A program made the position numbers and the translations under genes. From Spiribacter halobius (GTDB lineage Bacteria > Pseudomonadota > Gammaproteobacteria > Nitrococcales > Nitrococcaceae): a stretch of 64,000 nt of DNA. Location: positions 2,294,001 to 2,358,000 of the forward strand of contig NZ_CP086615.1 in assembly GCF_020883455.1 (NCBI RefSeq), given 5' to 3'. A model generated the notes under the pieces. That model was not told the DNA's origin and did not search any database. It saw nothing but the letters and a program-made list of their open reading frames with translations. Shown in pieces: positions 50,521 through 59,621 of this stretch; the stretch's first letter is position 1, and every line of letters begins with the position of its first letter.

Positions 50521-53183
50521 GGCGACTGGTACTGCCTTAGCGCCTCCTCGAGCCGCTTGCGCGGCAGCTGCCCCTGCTCGGCGAGCGCGTCCAGGGCGGT
50601 GACGACGATGTGCGCGCGGTCGACGCCGAAATACCGCCGCAGGTTGGCGCGGGTGTCCGAGCGGCCGAAGCCGTCGGTGCCGAGGACGTGGAACGGGGCC
50701 TCCAGGTAGGGCGCGATAAGCCCGGGCCAGGCGCGCACGTAGTCGCTCACTGCCACCACCGGATCGCAGCCGGGCAGACAGCGCGCGAGGTGACTCCCGC
50801 GGGACGTCGCACCCGGCACAAGCCGGGCCTGGCGCGCTGCGCGGGCGTCGCGCTCGAGCTCGCTGTAGCTGGTCGCGCTCCAGACCTCTGCGGCCACGCC
50901 CCAGTCCTCGCGCAGCAGCGCGGCGGCGGCCTCGGCCTCCGGGAGCAGGGCGCCGGAGCCGAGCAGCCGCACCCGCGGGCCATCGCCGGTCGCGGGCTCC
51001 GGGTCGCGACGGTAGAGCCCGGCCAGGATATCCTCCCGGCGCACGTGGGCCGGGAGGCTCGGCTGGGGGTGGCTCTCGTTCATCACCGTGATGTAGTAGA
51101 AGACGTCCTCGCCCGCCTCGAGCATGGCGTGCAGGCCGGCATCCAGGATCACCGCCACCTCGTAGGCATAGGCCGGGTCGTAGCTGCGGCAGTTGGGCAG
51201 GGTCGCCATGTAGACGTGGCTCGAGCCGTCCTGGTGCTGCAGGCCCTCGCCGGAGAGGGTGGTACGCCCGGAGGTGGCGCCGATGAGGAAGCCACGGCTG
51301 CGCTGCTCGGCGGCGGCCCACATCAGGTCGCCCACGCGCTGGAAGCCGAACATGGAGTAGTACACGTACATCGGCAGCATGGGCTCGTCGCTCACCGAGT
51401 AGGCGGTGCCGGCGGCGATCCAGGAGGCCAGCGCCCCGGCTTCGGTGATGCCTTCCTCGAGGAGCTGCCCGTCACGGCTCTCCCGGTAGGCGAGCAGCGA
51501 GCCTGCGTCCTCCGGCTCGTAGAGCTGGCCGAGGGGCGAGTAGATGCCGATCTGGCGGAACAGGTTGGCGATGCCGAAGGTGCGTGCCTCGTCGGCCACG
51601 ATGGGCACGATGCGCGGGCCGAGCTCGCGCTCTCGCAGCAGCTGGCTCAGGATCCGCGCCCAGGCCATGGTGGTGGACATCTCCTTGCCGTCCGCCGCCA
51701 GCGCGAAGCGCGCATAGCGCTCCAGCGGCGGCACTGCGAGCGCGCGGGACGCGCTTCGGCGCACCGGCACATAGCCCCGCAGCACCCGCCGGCGCTCGTG
51801 CAGATAGCGCATCTCGGCGCTGTTCTCGTCCGGGCGGTGGTAGCGCAGGGCACGCACGTCGTCGTCGTCCAGCGGCACGTCGAAGCGGTCGCGGAAGGCA
51901 AGCAGGGCCTCCTCGTCCAGCTTCTTCTGCTGATGGCTGGTCATCCGCCCCTGGCCCCAGTGGCCCATGCCGAAGCCCTTCTTGGTCTTGGCGAGCACCA
52001 CGGTGGGTTGGCCGCGATGGTGCAGGGCGTGGTGATAGGCGGCGTGAATCTTCACCGGATCGTGCCCGCCGCGGTGCAGGGCGTCGATCTCCTCGTCGCT
52101 CATGTGGGCGACCAGCTGATGCAGGTGCGAGTCGCGGGCGAAGAAGTGCTCGCGGTTGAAGCGACCGTCGGTGGCGGCGAGGGTCTGGAACTGGCCGTCC
52201 GTGGTCGCGTGCAGGTGCTCCAGCAGCCGGCCCTCGCGGTCCCGGGCGAACAGGGCGTCCCAGTCCGAGCCCCAGAGGACCTTGACCACGTTCCAGCCGG
52301 CGCCGCGGAACAGGGCCTCCAGCTCCTGGATGATCTGACCGTTGCCGCGCACGGGTCCGTCCAGGCGCTGCAGGTTGCAGTTGATCACGAAGGTGACGTT
52401 GTCGAGGCGCTCGCGGGCCGCGACGCCCAGCGCTGCGAGAGACTCCGGCTCGTCCATCTCGCCGTCGCCGAAGATGCCCCAGACATGACGGTCCCCCGCC
52501 GGGCGGATGCCGCGATGCTCCAGGTAGCGCAGAAAGCGCGCCTGGTAGATTGCCTGCAGCGGCCCCAGCCCCATTGAGCCGGTGGGGAACTGCCAGAAAT
52601 TCGGCATGAGCCAGGGGTGCGGATAGGAGGACAGGCCGTCGCCGCCGGTCTCGCGGCGGTAGCGATCGAGGTGCGCCTCGCTCAGCCGCCCCTCGAGGAA
52701 GGCGCGGGCATAGACACCCGGCGCGGAATGGGGCTGGAGGAAGACCAGATCGCCGTTGCCGGAGCCGTCGTCGGCGCGGAAGAAGTGGTTGAAACCCACC
52801 TCGAAGAGATCCGCGGCGGAGGCGTAGCTCGCGATGTGCCCGCCGAGCTCCGGGTGCGCCCGGTTGGCGCGCACCACCATGGCCAGGGCGTTCCAGCGGA
52901 TGATGGCACCGAGCCGCGCCTCAAGGCTGCGGTCGCCGGGGTAGGGCGGCTGCGCCTCGAGCGGGATGGTATTGCGATAGGGCGTGGTGAGCGCGGCCTC
53001 GGTGGTGAGCCCGAGCCGTGGCGCAAGCTCCAGCAGCCGGCCCAGCAGGAACTGGGCGCGCTCCGCCCCGCCGTGCTCGACGGCAGCCGTCAGTGCCTCC
53101 AGCCATTCCCGGGTCTCCTCCGGGTCCGCATCGGGGGTGCGTCCCTGTAGCACCGAGTGAAGTGCCGCCTTGTCCACTGCCAT
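50514..53183 (-). CDS. aceE: Pyruvate dehydrogenase E1 component, homodimeric
   Basis: An 889-residue thiamine-diphosphate enzyme of the homodimeric pyruvate dehydrogenase E1 type. ThDP site: HVWGIFGDGEMDEPESLAAL through VTFVINCNLQRLDGPVRGNG; the segment SYPHPWLMPNFWQFPTGSMG and the GMGHWGQG inner loop are typical. The catalytic His-containing loops (HLHQLVAH, QDGSSH) are present. Normal partner genes aceF (E2) and lpd (E3) are not next to it, so it is either the main E1 in a dispersed arrangement or a paralogue. It is flanked by unrelated genes. The ATG at 53183 is preceded by GGGAGGAGAG. Tail-to-tail overlap with the hydrolase gene at 50514-50520. Confidence 0.95.
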   Translation of the reverse strand: MAVDKAALHSVLQGRTPDADPEETREWLEALTAAVEHGGAERAQFLLGRLLELAPRLGLTTEAALTTPYRNTIPLEAQPPYPGDRSLEARLGAIIRWNALAMVVRANRAHPELGGHIASYASAADLFEVGFNHFFRADDGSGNGDLVFLQPHSAPGVYARAFLEGRLSEAHLDRYRRETGGDGLSSYPHPWLMPNFWQFPTGSMGLGPLQAIYQARFLRYLEHRGIRPAGDRHVWGIFGDGEMDEPESLAALGVAARERLDNVTFVINCNLQRLDGPVRGNGQIIQELEALFRGAGWNVVKVLWGSDWDALFARDREGRLLEHLHATTDGQFQTLAATDGRFNREHFFARDSHLHQLVAHMSDEEIDALHRGGHDPVKIHAAYHHALHHRGQPTVVLAKTKKGFGMGHWGQGRMTSHQQKKLDEEALLAFRDRFDVPLDDDDVRALRYHRPDENSAEMRYLHERRRVLRGYVPVRRSASRALAVPPLERYARFALAADGKEMSTTMAWARILSQLLRERELGPRIVPIVADEARTFGIANLFRQIGIYSPLGQLYEPEDAGSLLAYRESRDGQLLEEGITEAGALASWIAAGTAYSVSDEPMLPMYVYYSMFGFQRVGDLMWAAAEQRSRGFLIGATSGRTTLSGEGLQHQDGSSHVYMATLPNCRSYDPAYAYEVAVILDAGLHAMLEAGEDVFYYITVMNESHPQPSLPAHVRREDILAGLYRRDPEPATGDGPRVRLLGSGALLPEAEAAAALLREDWGVAAEVWSATSYSELERDARAARQARLVPGATSRGSHLARCLPGCDPVVAVSDYVRAWPGLIAPYLEAPFHVLGTDGFGRSDTRANLRRYFGVDRAHIVVTALDALAEQGQLPRKRLEEALRQYQSPH

Positions 53184-53264
53184 GACTGATCTCTCCTCCC
53201 GGGCTAGTCTTGCACAGGTTGCGACGATGGATGGCGATTGGCGGCGCGTGTATCCACCGCGCCG

Positions 53265-54533
53265 TTACCGGGGAGTCCGGCCTTCCCGGAGCTCGCCCGG
53301 CAAAGCCGGACGGCCGCCCGCCTCGATGAGCTCCGGCAGCTCAGGCCGTAGCCGCTTCCAGAACGCGAAGAAGCCGGCAGTCGCATGAGGCCAGGCACGC
53401 CGGTCCCATTCCCGCAGAACGCGCACGAGGGCGATACCCTCGGCGCGCAGCCGGGGTTCGAGGCGGTCCACCACCTCGCGGGCCGGGCCGACTGGCACCC
53501 AGGGCGTGACCAGCTGCCCGACGCCGGCCGTGCGGGCGGTGTCCACCAGGCGGTCCATTCCGGTCTCACTGGCGTCAACGCGCAGGCTGATGGCGGCAGG
53601 GTTACGGTCCAGCGCGTCGTCAAGCGCTCCGGCGGTGAAGTCGGTGACCCGATCCGACACCGGCAGCGGCGAGCGCCGATCGGTCGCCTGCAGAGCGACC
53701 GCCAGTGGCCAGCCGCCCGGCGTCTGCAGGAGCCCCTCCGGCAGCGCGTCGTCCTCGGTCACGAGCAGGCCGGTGCGGGCATAGGGGTCCGGAGCATCGC
53801 CGGCGGGCGGGTCGCCCAGGGGCGGGCGCACCGCCTCGGCCACTGGCTCCGCCCGCGGCGCGAGCTGGCCTTCGGGGCTGAAGCGGCCATCGGTGTACTT
53901 GGCGATGTTGCCGGCCCGTGCCAGGTAGGTCTTGCCCCGCGTCTGCAGGCCCGCCACCCAGCGCCAGGAGAGCGTGTTGGAGGCCGGGTCGCCGTCCAGC
54001 AGGTGGCGCAGGAAGAAGTCGGCGCCGAGCGCCCAGGGCAGTTTCAGGGTGAAGATCCAGATGCTCGCAAACCACATGCGGGCGTGGTTGTGCAGGTAGC
54101 CGGTGTCCACCAGCTCCCGCACCCAGTGGTCGAAGCACTCGATCCCGCTGCGCCCGTTGACCGCTGCCTCGTAGGCGGCAGCCTCGCGGCCGCCGCGGTC
54201 CACGGGTTCCAGTGCTCCCTCCACCGCCGCCCGGTAGTCCCGCCAGGCGCCGGGTCGGCGCTCGAGCCAGCCTTTCCAGTAGGTGCGCCAGCAGGTCTCC
54301 TGGATGAACTTCTCCGCCGCCGGGAGGCCGTGGTGCGCCAGCGTCGCGGCCACGACCTCGGACTCGGCGAGCAGCCGGTGCCGCAGCCAGGGCGAGAGCC
54401 GGGAGACGTTATCGTGCTGCCCGGGACCGAGGTCGTAGTTGCGGCGGCGCGCGTAATCGCGCCCGGCGTGGGGCAGAAAGCGCTCGAGCGCGGCCGCCCC
54501 GGCGGCGCGCGTCGGTATCCAGTCAGGCTCCAT
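53265..54533 (-). CDS. Photolyase/cryptochrome-like protein with reversed domain order
   Basis: A 422-residue protein with the photolyase FAD-binding domain at the N-terminus instead of the C-terminus. Residues 15-235 show the conserved FAD and DNA contacts: YLHNHARMWFASIWIFTLKL, LRHLLDGDPASNTLSWRWVA and the end GLQTRGKTYLARAGNIAKYT. Residues 255-420 resemble the alpha/beta antenna domain that normally precedes it: REVVDRLEPRLRAEGIALVR and TAGFFAFWKRLRPELPEL, like the VFTPFWKRW segment. So the chain looks circularly permuted. The Trp-rich and Asn positions suggest flavin binding, but activity on DNA is not known. Start at 54533 with GGGAG. Confidence 0.78.
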   Translation of the reverse strand: MEPDWIPTRAAGAAALERFLPHAGRDYARRRNYDLGPGQHDNVSRLSPWLRHRLLAESEVVAATLAHHGLPAAEKFIQETCWRTYWKGWLERRPGAWRDYRAAVEGALEPVDRGGREAAAYEAAVNGRSGIECFDHWVRELVDTGYLHNHARMWFASIWIFTLKLPWALGADFFLRHLLDGDPASNTLSWRWVAGLQTRGKTYLARAGNIAKYTDGRFSPEGQLAPRAEPVAEAVRPPLGDPPAGDAPDPYARTGLLVTEDDALPEGLLQTPGGWPLAVALQATDRRSPLPVSDRVTDFTAGALDDALDRNPAAISLRVDASETGMDRLVDTARTAGVGQLVTPWVPVGPAREVVDRLEPRLRAEGIALVRVLREWDRRAWPHATAGFFAFWKRLRPELPELIEAGGRPALPGELREGRTPR

Positions 54534-54603
54534 GACGGCTCCCGGCAGTGGTGATTCCCTGTTGGCCGACCCGCTGGCTGCCGCGGAGTTCACCGTGCCG
54601 GGT

Positions 54604-54769
54604 TAGGAGTCTGCGCCGTAGAAATCTTCCGGGCGAGGCGCTTCCACTGCGAGGCGATTTGGCCGCTCGTGCGAGGCGCATAGTGGTCACTATGTAACGA
54701 GCGCGAGCGGTCAAGGCGCCCGCAGTGGGGCCGCCGCAGCCGGGAGACGTTCTACGGCGCAGATTCCTA
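54604..54769. mobile_element. Family B palindromic element (166 bp)
   Basis: Terminal inverted repeats TAGGAGTCTGCGCCGTAGAA (left) and TTCTACGGCGCAGATTCCTA (right), 19 of 20 matching. Inner arms GGCCGCTCG/CGAGCGGTC and a central CATAGTGGTCACTATG palindrome. No coding capacity. Unrelated in sequence to family A but of the same size and design. The right end includes the TAG stop codon of the minus-strand MscS gene. Confidence 0.75.
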
Positions 54770-57280
54770 TTCCGGGGCGTCGCCGGATTCCGGGCCACCA
54801 CCGCTCGCGCCCGCTGGCCGTGACGGCGCGGATGTCGTCCCGGGGGGCGGGCCGTGGTCTTGCCCGCCCTGCAGGTGCACGTCCCGCTGCGGGAAGGGCA
54901 TGACGATACCGGCCTCGCGGAAGGCCTGATCCACGGCGAAATGCAGGTCGCTTCGCACGTCCAGGTAGCGGTCGGTATCGCCGATGAAGCAGCGCAGCTC
55001 GAAGTTCAGGCAGGAGTCGCCGAAACCCAGAAACAGCGCCGTCGGTGCCGGGTGGCGAAGCACGTCGCGATTCTCCCGCGCGCAGCGGTGCAGCGTCTCG
55101 GCCACGGCAGCGGTGTCGCTGCCGTAGGCGACGCGCACCGGCACGATGACGCGGGCGATGCGGTTCTTGTGGGTCCAGTTGGTCACCGGCAGCGAGATCA
55201 GATCCGAGTTCGGGACGATCACCGAGGAGCGGTCGAAGGTCTCGATCTCCGTGGAGCGCACGGAGATGTGCTTCACCGTGCCCTCGTTGCCGCCGACGAT
55301 GATCCAGTCCCCCACCTTGATCGGCCGCTCGATGAGCAGCAGCAGCCCGGCGGCGAAGTTCTGCACCACGTTCTGCAGGCCGAAACCGATGCCCACCGAG
55401 AGCGCACCCGCGACGATGGCGAGGTTGGAGAAGTCCACCCCGAGGGTGGCCACGGCGAGAACGAGCGCGAGGCCCACGCCGAGATAGCCTGCCCCGGCGG
55501 CGACCGAGTTGCGTGCGCCGATGTCGAGGCGGGTGTGGGGCAGGACCCGGTTGCTGAGCCAACGGCGGAAGAGGTTGGTCAGGAACAGTCCGGTGACGAG
55601 CACCGTGATGGCAGCGATGAGATCTGCCAGCGACAGCGTGAAGTTGCCGATGCTGATGCCGGTGAGCAGCTGGGTGGTCCAGAGCGTGATCGTGGTGAGC
55701 GGCACCCCGAACAGCAGCATCACCGCATAGGCGATGGGCAGCAGGAGCAGCAGATCGAGCACGAAGCCGGCCCAGAAGACGGCGATGCGGACGCCGCCCT
55801 CGGTGGTATCGCCGCTAAGCCCGAACTGGCGCCGGCGGCGCATGAAAAAGCGCTCCAGCATCTCGCGGGCCGCGAGCCGCAGCAGCACCGCCAGGGCGGC
55901 GATCAGGCCGAGACCCAGCAGCCGCGACTGCACGAAGAAGGCGAGACGGCCGAAGCCCGCGAGGGCCAGCAGCGGCGCCGCCATCACCACCAGACGCACC
56001 AGGCCACGGATCCGGTCCGGCCACGAGCGTGCCTCGCGGGCGTCCGCGGGGGGCTCGCTGGCGGCCGCGGTCGCGTCCGTCTCCGCGCCTTCCGCGCTTG
56101 CCTCCTGGGAGGCCTCGACCGACACCGTCCAGAAGCGTGGCGACAGAATCCAGCCGGCGAGGATGGCCACTGCGGTGGTGCTGGCGAGGAAGACGGTCGC
56201 CTCCAGGGCGTCGGTCATGTGGCCGGAGAAGAAAGCCGTCACGAGCACGGTCAGCGACACCGCCATGACCGCGGTAAGCAGCCGGATCGCGGTCAGCAGG
56301 GCGCCGATGTGCTCCGGGCGTACGGGCAGGATGCGCCAGGCGATCCGGTGCGGTGAGAGCGCCGCCCGGGCTACCCCGAGGACGAGCACGAAGCCCGCCA
56401 CCGCGCCGCCCACCGTGTAGGCCATGAGGCCGAACAGCCCCGTCATCAGCCCCTGCCAGGCGAGGACCAGCAGCACGGCTGCGAGCACGACCACCGGCAG
56501 CACCGCATTCGCCAGCCCGTCCGCCAGCGCGGCGATCAGCCGGCGGGCGTAGCTCGGATCGGTATCCTCCGGATCGCGGCCGTAGCGGCGGAGCAGCCAT
56601 AGCCGTAGCGGCCAGGCGAGAAGCAGGCCGCCGAGTGCCACGCCGCCGACCAGCGCCAGCTGCTGCCATGAGGTGCCGGCCTCGACCCGTGCCTGCCACC
56701 AGCGCAGCGGTGCCGAGATCACCTCCGCGGCGAGGGCGACGCCGTCGCGGCCCGCCGCCAGCCACACCGAGGGCCACACCGGTGCGGGCTTGCGCTCCAG
56801 GATGGCGGCGCGGAACCGGGCCCGCTCCCAGGCGGCGATTTCCTGCAGCAGCTTCTCGCCGTTCTCCTCCACGAGGCGTGCCTCGGTGGCCATGGCCTCG
56901 TGGCGGGACGCGTCGCGCTGCATCTGCGCGCGCAGCTCGGCGATGCGCGCATTCTCCGGCGGCGCATCCTCCCCCGGCGGCTCGCCCAGGCTCTCAAGCT
57001 GCTGCTCCGCGGCCGCAAGCCGCGCCTCCGCCGACCGCCGGGCGGCCGCGGCGGCAGAGATCATCTCCCGGAGGTCCCCTTTCACGCTCTCGAGATCCCG
57101 CCCCCGGAAGTCATTCGCGAGGGCGGTACTGGCCCGCTCGTTGACGGCCTCCCACTCGGCGATGCGCGTCTCGAGGTCGGGGCGTTCGGCCTCCTGGGCC
57201 GGCGCTGCCACGGTCAGCGCCAGTGCCGTCAGCAGCAGCAGGAGCCGAAGCGGAAAGAAAGGGAATTGCTGCGCTCGCAT
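54767..57280 (-). CDS. Large MscS/MscK-type mechanosensitive channel
   Basis: An 837-residue protein: signal peptide (residues 1-29, cut near APAQEA), a periplasmic coiled-coil region (about 35-160, many Ala, Glu, Arg heptads), about ten hydrophobic helices (190-620), and the MscS domain (about 600-790). The pore helix AIVAGALSVGIGFGLQNVVQ is Gly/Ala rich, followed by ERPIKVGDWIIVGGNEGTVK and the beta domain with VIVPNSDLIS. A Pro/Ser/Gly-rich tail ends the protein. It resembles MscK/YbiO-like channels that release solutes on osmotic downshock. Start 57280 with GGGGAG; the stop TAG is part of the family B repeat. Confidence 0.92.
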   Translation of the reverse strand: MRAQQFPFFPLRLLLLLTALALTVAAPAQEAERPDLETRIAEWEAVNERASTALANDFRGRDLESVKGDLREMISAAAAARRSAEARLAAAEQQLESLGEPPGEDAPPENARIAELRAQMQRDASRHEAMATEARLVEENGEKLLQEIAAWERARFRAAILERKPAPVWPSVWLAAGRDGVALAAEVISAPLRWWQARVEAGTSWQQLALVGGVALGGLLLAWPLRLWLLRRYGRDPEDTDPSYARRLIAALADGLANAVLPVVVLAAVLLVLAWQGLMTGLFGLMAYTVGGAVAGFVLVLGVARAALSPHRIAWRILPVRPEHIGALLTAIRLLTAVMAVSLTVLVTAFFSGHMTDALEATVFLASTTAVAILAGWILSPRFWTVSVEASQEASAEGAETDATAAASEPPADAREARSWPDRIRGLVRLVVMAAPLLALAGFGRLAFFVQSRLLGLGLIAALAVLLRLAAREMLERFFMRRRRQFGLSGDTTEGGVRIAVFWAGFVLDLLLLLPIAYAVMLLFGVPLTTITLWTTQLLTGISIGNFTLSLADLIAAITVLVTGLFLTNLFRRWLSNRVLPHTRLDIGARNSVAAGAGYLGVGLALVLAVATLGVDFSNLAIVAGALSVGIGFGLQNVVQNFAAGLLLLIERPIKVGDWIIVGGNEGTVKHISVRSTEIETFDRSSVIVPNSDLISLPVTNWTHKNRIARVIVPVRVAYGSDTAAVAETLHRCARENRDVLRHPAPTALFLGFGDSCLNFELRCFIGDTDRYLDVRSDLHFAVDQAFREAGIVMPFPQRDVHLQGGQDHGPPPGTTSAPSRPAGASGGGPESGDAPE

Positions 57281-57510
57281 GCCGGCTCCCCAGCCAGGCG
57301 TGTAGGGTCGGGTGGCGCGCAGGCCGCCCGCGCTGGCCGGGATGATAGGCAGACCGCGGGCCGCTGGCCATGGATCGGGTGAGCGGCAGTCGCTGACGCG
57401 TCCTGGCCGTGGTGTAATCCGGCCTCGGCGCGTGCCGAGCGCGCCCTGTTGGCGGGAGGCGACATGCAGCTGGCAAACCCTGAGCTTACGGCAACGGACG
57501 GGATACGCCC

Positions 57511-58719
57511 ATGAGCAAGGTGAATCCCACCACACCCGTGCGCCGCAACCTGGCGCTTCTCGCCCTGTGTCAGGCCGTGTTGATGACCGGCAGCTCGTTG
57601 CTGATCGCCACCTCGGCGCTGGTGGGCGGGCTGCTCGGTGGCGGCCCCGCCCTCGCGACGGTCCCGCTCGGGCTGCAGTTCCTCGCCATGACCGGCACCG
57701 CGATCCCGGCGTCGCTCTTCATGCAGCGCTTCGGGCGCCGGGCGGGATTCCTGCTCGGCATGAGCCTGGGCCTGGTCGGCGTTGCCCTTGCCGCCACCGC
57801 GATCCTGGCGGGCTCCTATGCCCTGTTCTGCGTGGCCTCGGTACTGCTCGGCGCCTTCAACGGCACGGGGCAGTTCTTCCGTTTCGCCGCCGCCGACGTG
57901 GCGCCGCCCGAGCGACGGGGGCGGGCGATCTCCCTGGTGCTCGCCGGCGGCATCGTGGCGGGTTTCCTGGGTCCCAACCTGGGCAGCTGGACCGAGGGCC
58001 TGCTGGGCGTGCCGTTCGCTGCCAGCTACCTGGTGCTTGGCGGCATCTACGTCATCGGCCTCGGCGCCATCGCAGCGCTGCGGATTCCGCCGCCGGCACC
58101 CGCGGCCCGCCACGGCGGCGGCCGCCCGCTGGGCCTGATCGCGCGCCAGCCGCGTTTTCTGGTGGCCGTGCTCAGCGCCACGATCGGCTATGGCGCCATG
58201 AACCTGATCATGGTCGCCACGCCGCTGGCGATGCAGGCGGGCCGGCTGCCGTTCAGCGATACCGCCTTCGTCATCCAGTGGCACGTGGTGGCGATGTTCC
58301 TGCCCTCGTTCTTCACCGGTGAGCTGATCCGCCGCTTCGGGGTGCTCGGCGTCATCGTCGCCGGCGTCGTGCTGATGCTCGCCTGCGTCGGCGTCAATGC
58401 CAGCGGCAGCACTGTCTGGCATTACTGGGCTGCGCTCATCGCTCTGGGCGTGGGCTGGAATTTCCTGTTCGTGGGGGGCACCACGCTGCTCACGGAGACC
58501 CATGCCGAAGCCGAAAAGGGCAAGGTCCAGGCCTGCAATGACTTCGTCGTCTTCGGCACGGTAACGGTCACGGCCCTCTCCGCCGGTGCCGTGCTCGATG
58601 CCATCGGCTGGCTGCCGCTGAATCTGCTGGTGCTGCCGTTCCTCGCAGTCGTGTTTCTGGGGGCCGTCGGCGTCGCCCTCGGGGCGCGTCGGCGCCCGGT
58701 CAGCAGCGGGATAGCCTGA
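57511..58719 (+). CDS. Major facilitator superfamily transporter
   Basis: A 402-residue MFS carrier with twelve hydrophobic segments in two halves separated by a short loop (RIPPPAPAARHGGGRP). The A-like motif between helices 2 and 3 is FMQRFGRRAGFLLGMSLG (G-x-x-x-D/R-R-x-G-R type), and ERRGRAISLVLAGGIVAGFL follows. It resembles drug-efflux or sugar-like MFS proteins of the YcaD/DHA branch, but the substrate is not inferable. Start 57511; the promoter region of 230 bp is shared with the divergent MscS gene. A family A element follows 23 bp after the stop. Confidence 0.9.
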   Translation: MSKVNPTTPVRRNLALLALCQAVLMTGSSLLIATSALVGGLLGGGPALATVPLGLQFLAMTGTAIPASLFMQRFGRRAGFLLGMSLGLVGVALAATAILAGSYALFCVASVLLGAFNGTGQFFRFAAADVAPPERRGRAISLVLAGGIVAGFLGPNLGSWTEGLLGVPFAASYLVLGGIYVIGLGAIAALRIPPPAPAARHGGGRPLGLIARQPRFLVAVLSATIGYGAMNLIMVATPLAMQAGRLPFSDTAFVIQWHVVAMFLPSFFTGELIRRFGVLGVIVAGVVLMLACVGVNASGSTVWHYWAALIALGVGWNFLFVGGTTLLTETHAEAEKGKVQACNDFVVFGTVTVTALSAGAVLDAIGWLPLNLLVLPFLAVVFLGAVGVALGARRRPVSSGIA

Positions 58720-58742
58720 AGCGGCGGCCTGGGTGGTGGGCT

Positions 58743-58922
58743 AGCCCGCATATCTCACCGATTCGCGAAGCGAGGGCGTGGAGATGGCGGGCAGGACAAG
58801 GCGCGGGAGAGTCCGGGCGCGCAGGCGTACTCGACAGTACGTCGAGCACCCGGACCGAGCGCAACGCAGGACTGCCCGCCAGATCCGCGCCCGCAGCCGT
58901 GAATCGGTGAGATATGCGGGCT
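58743..58922. mobile_element. Family A palindromic element, full copy 3 (180 bp)
   Basis: Best preserved copy: left end CCCGCATATCTCACCGATTC and its exact inverse at the right, preceded and followed by CTAG, which may be a target duplication. Body and CTCGACAGTACGTCGAG centre match the other copies, orientation like copy 1. It lies between convergent MFS and DUF938 genes, and its right end forms the TAG stop of the DUF938 gene. Confidence 0.88.
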
Positions 58923-59607
58923 AGTCCGCGAGCGCCAGCACCAGCAGGCGGTTGTCCGCGGGCATCGGCACCACTTCCTTCAATGCGAGGCCGGCGGCGG
59001 ACGCCGCGTCGGTGACGTCGTCGAGATCGCGTACGCCCCAGCGCGGGTCGCGGGCGCGCAGGCTCGCATCGAAGGCGGCGTTGCTCTCCGTCAGATGCCT
59101 GCCGTGGATGCGCAGGCACCCGTAGATGAACAGGTGACCCTCACTGGCCAGCCGTTCGGCGGCGCCCTGCAGCAGGCCGAGGGTCGCGGCCCAGGGGCTG
59201 ATGTGCAGCAGGTTGCTGGCGAGGATGGCGACGAGCCCGTCGGGCACCGCCTCCTGCCAGCCGGTGTGGGTGAGGTCCAGGTCCCTGGGCGGCAGGACGT
59301 TGGCGTGGCCGCCCGCACGGACCCAGGCCGCTATGCTGCGGCGGGCGTCGGGGGAGGGATCGCTCGGCAGCCAGGTAATGCCCGGATGGTTCGCGGCGAA
59401 GGTGACGACGTGCTGGCCGGTGCCGCTCGCGACCTCCAGCGCGGTGCCTGCGGCCGGCAGATAGCGCGCGAGCACCTGGGCGATAGGGACTACGGTGCGC
59501 TCGGCGCTCGGCGCGCGCTGGCGCTCGTCCGCCCCCATGGCGGGGTCCACGGCGGCGAAATCGGGCGAGCGCTCCGTGTGCGGCCGGCGGCGTTGCTGGT
59601 CGTCCAT
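58921..59607 (-). CDS. DUF938 SAM-dependent methyltransferase-like protein
   Basis: A 228-residue methyltransferase-like protein of the DUF938 family: FAAVDPAMGADERQRAPSAE at the start, VLEVASGTGQHVVTFA-like motif I (seen as ALEVASGTGQHVVTFAANHP), LPSDPSPDARRSIAAW and the conserved AILASNLLHISPWAATLGLL. The SAM pocket is preserved, and the His in NLLHIS is typical. Substrate unknown. The ATG at 59607 follows a purine-rich GGGACC. It lies 14 bp after an ATP-grasp gene on the same strand, so the two may form an operon. The stop codon is shared with the family A repeat end. Confidence 0.9.
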   Translation of the reverse strand: MDDQQRRRPHTERSPDFAAVDPAMGADERQRAPSAERTVVPIAQVLARYLPAAGTALEVASGTGQHVVTFAANHPGITWLPSDPSPDARRSIAAWVRAGGHANVLPPRDLDLTHTGWQEAVPDGLVAILASNLLHISPWAATLGLLQGAAERLASEGHLFIYGCLRIHGRHLTESNAAFDASLRARDPRWGVRDLDDVTDAASAAGLALKEVVPMPADNRLLVLALAD

Positions 59608-59621
59608 CGGCTGGTGGTCCC

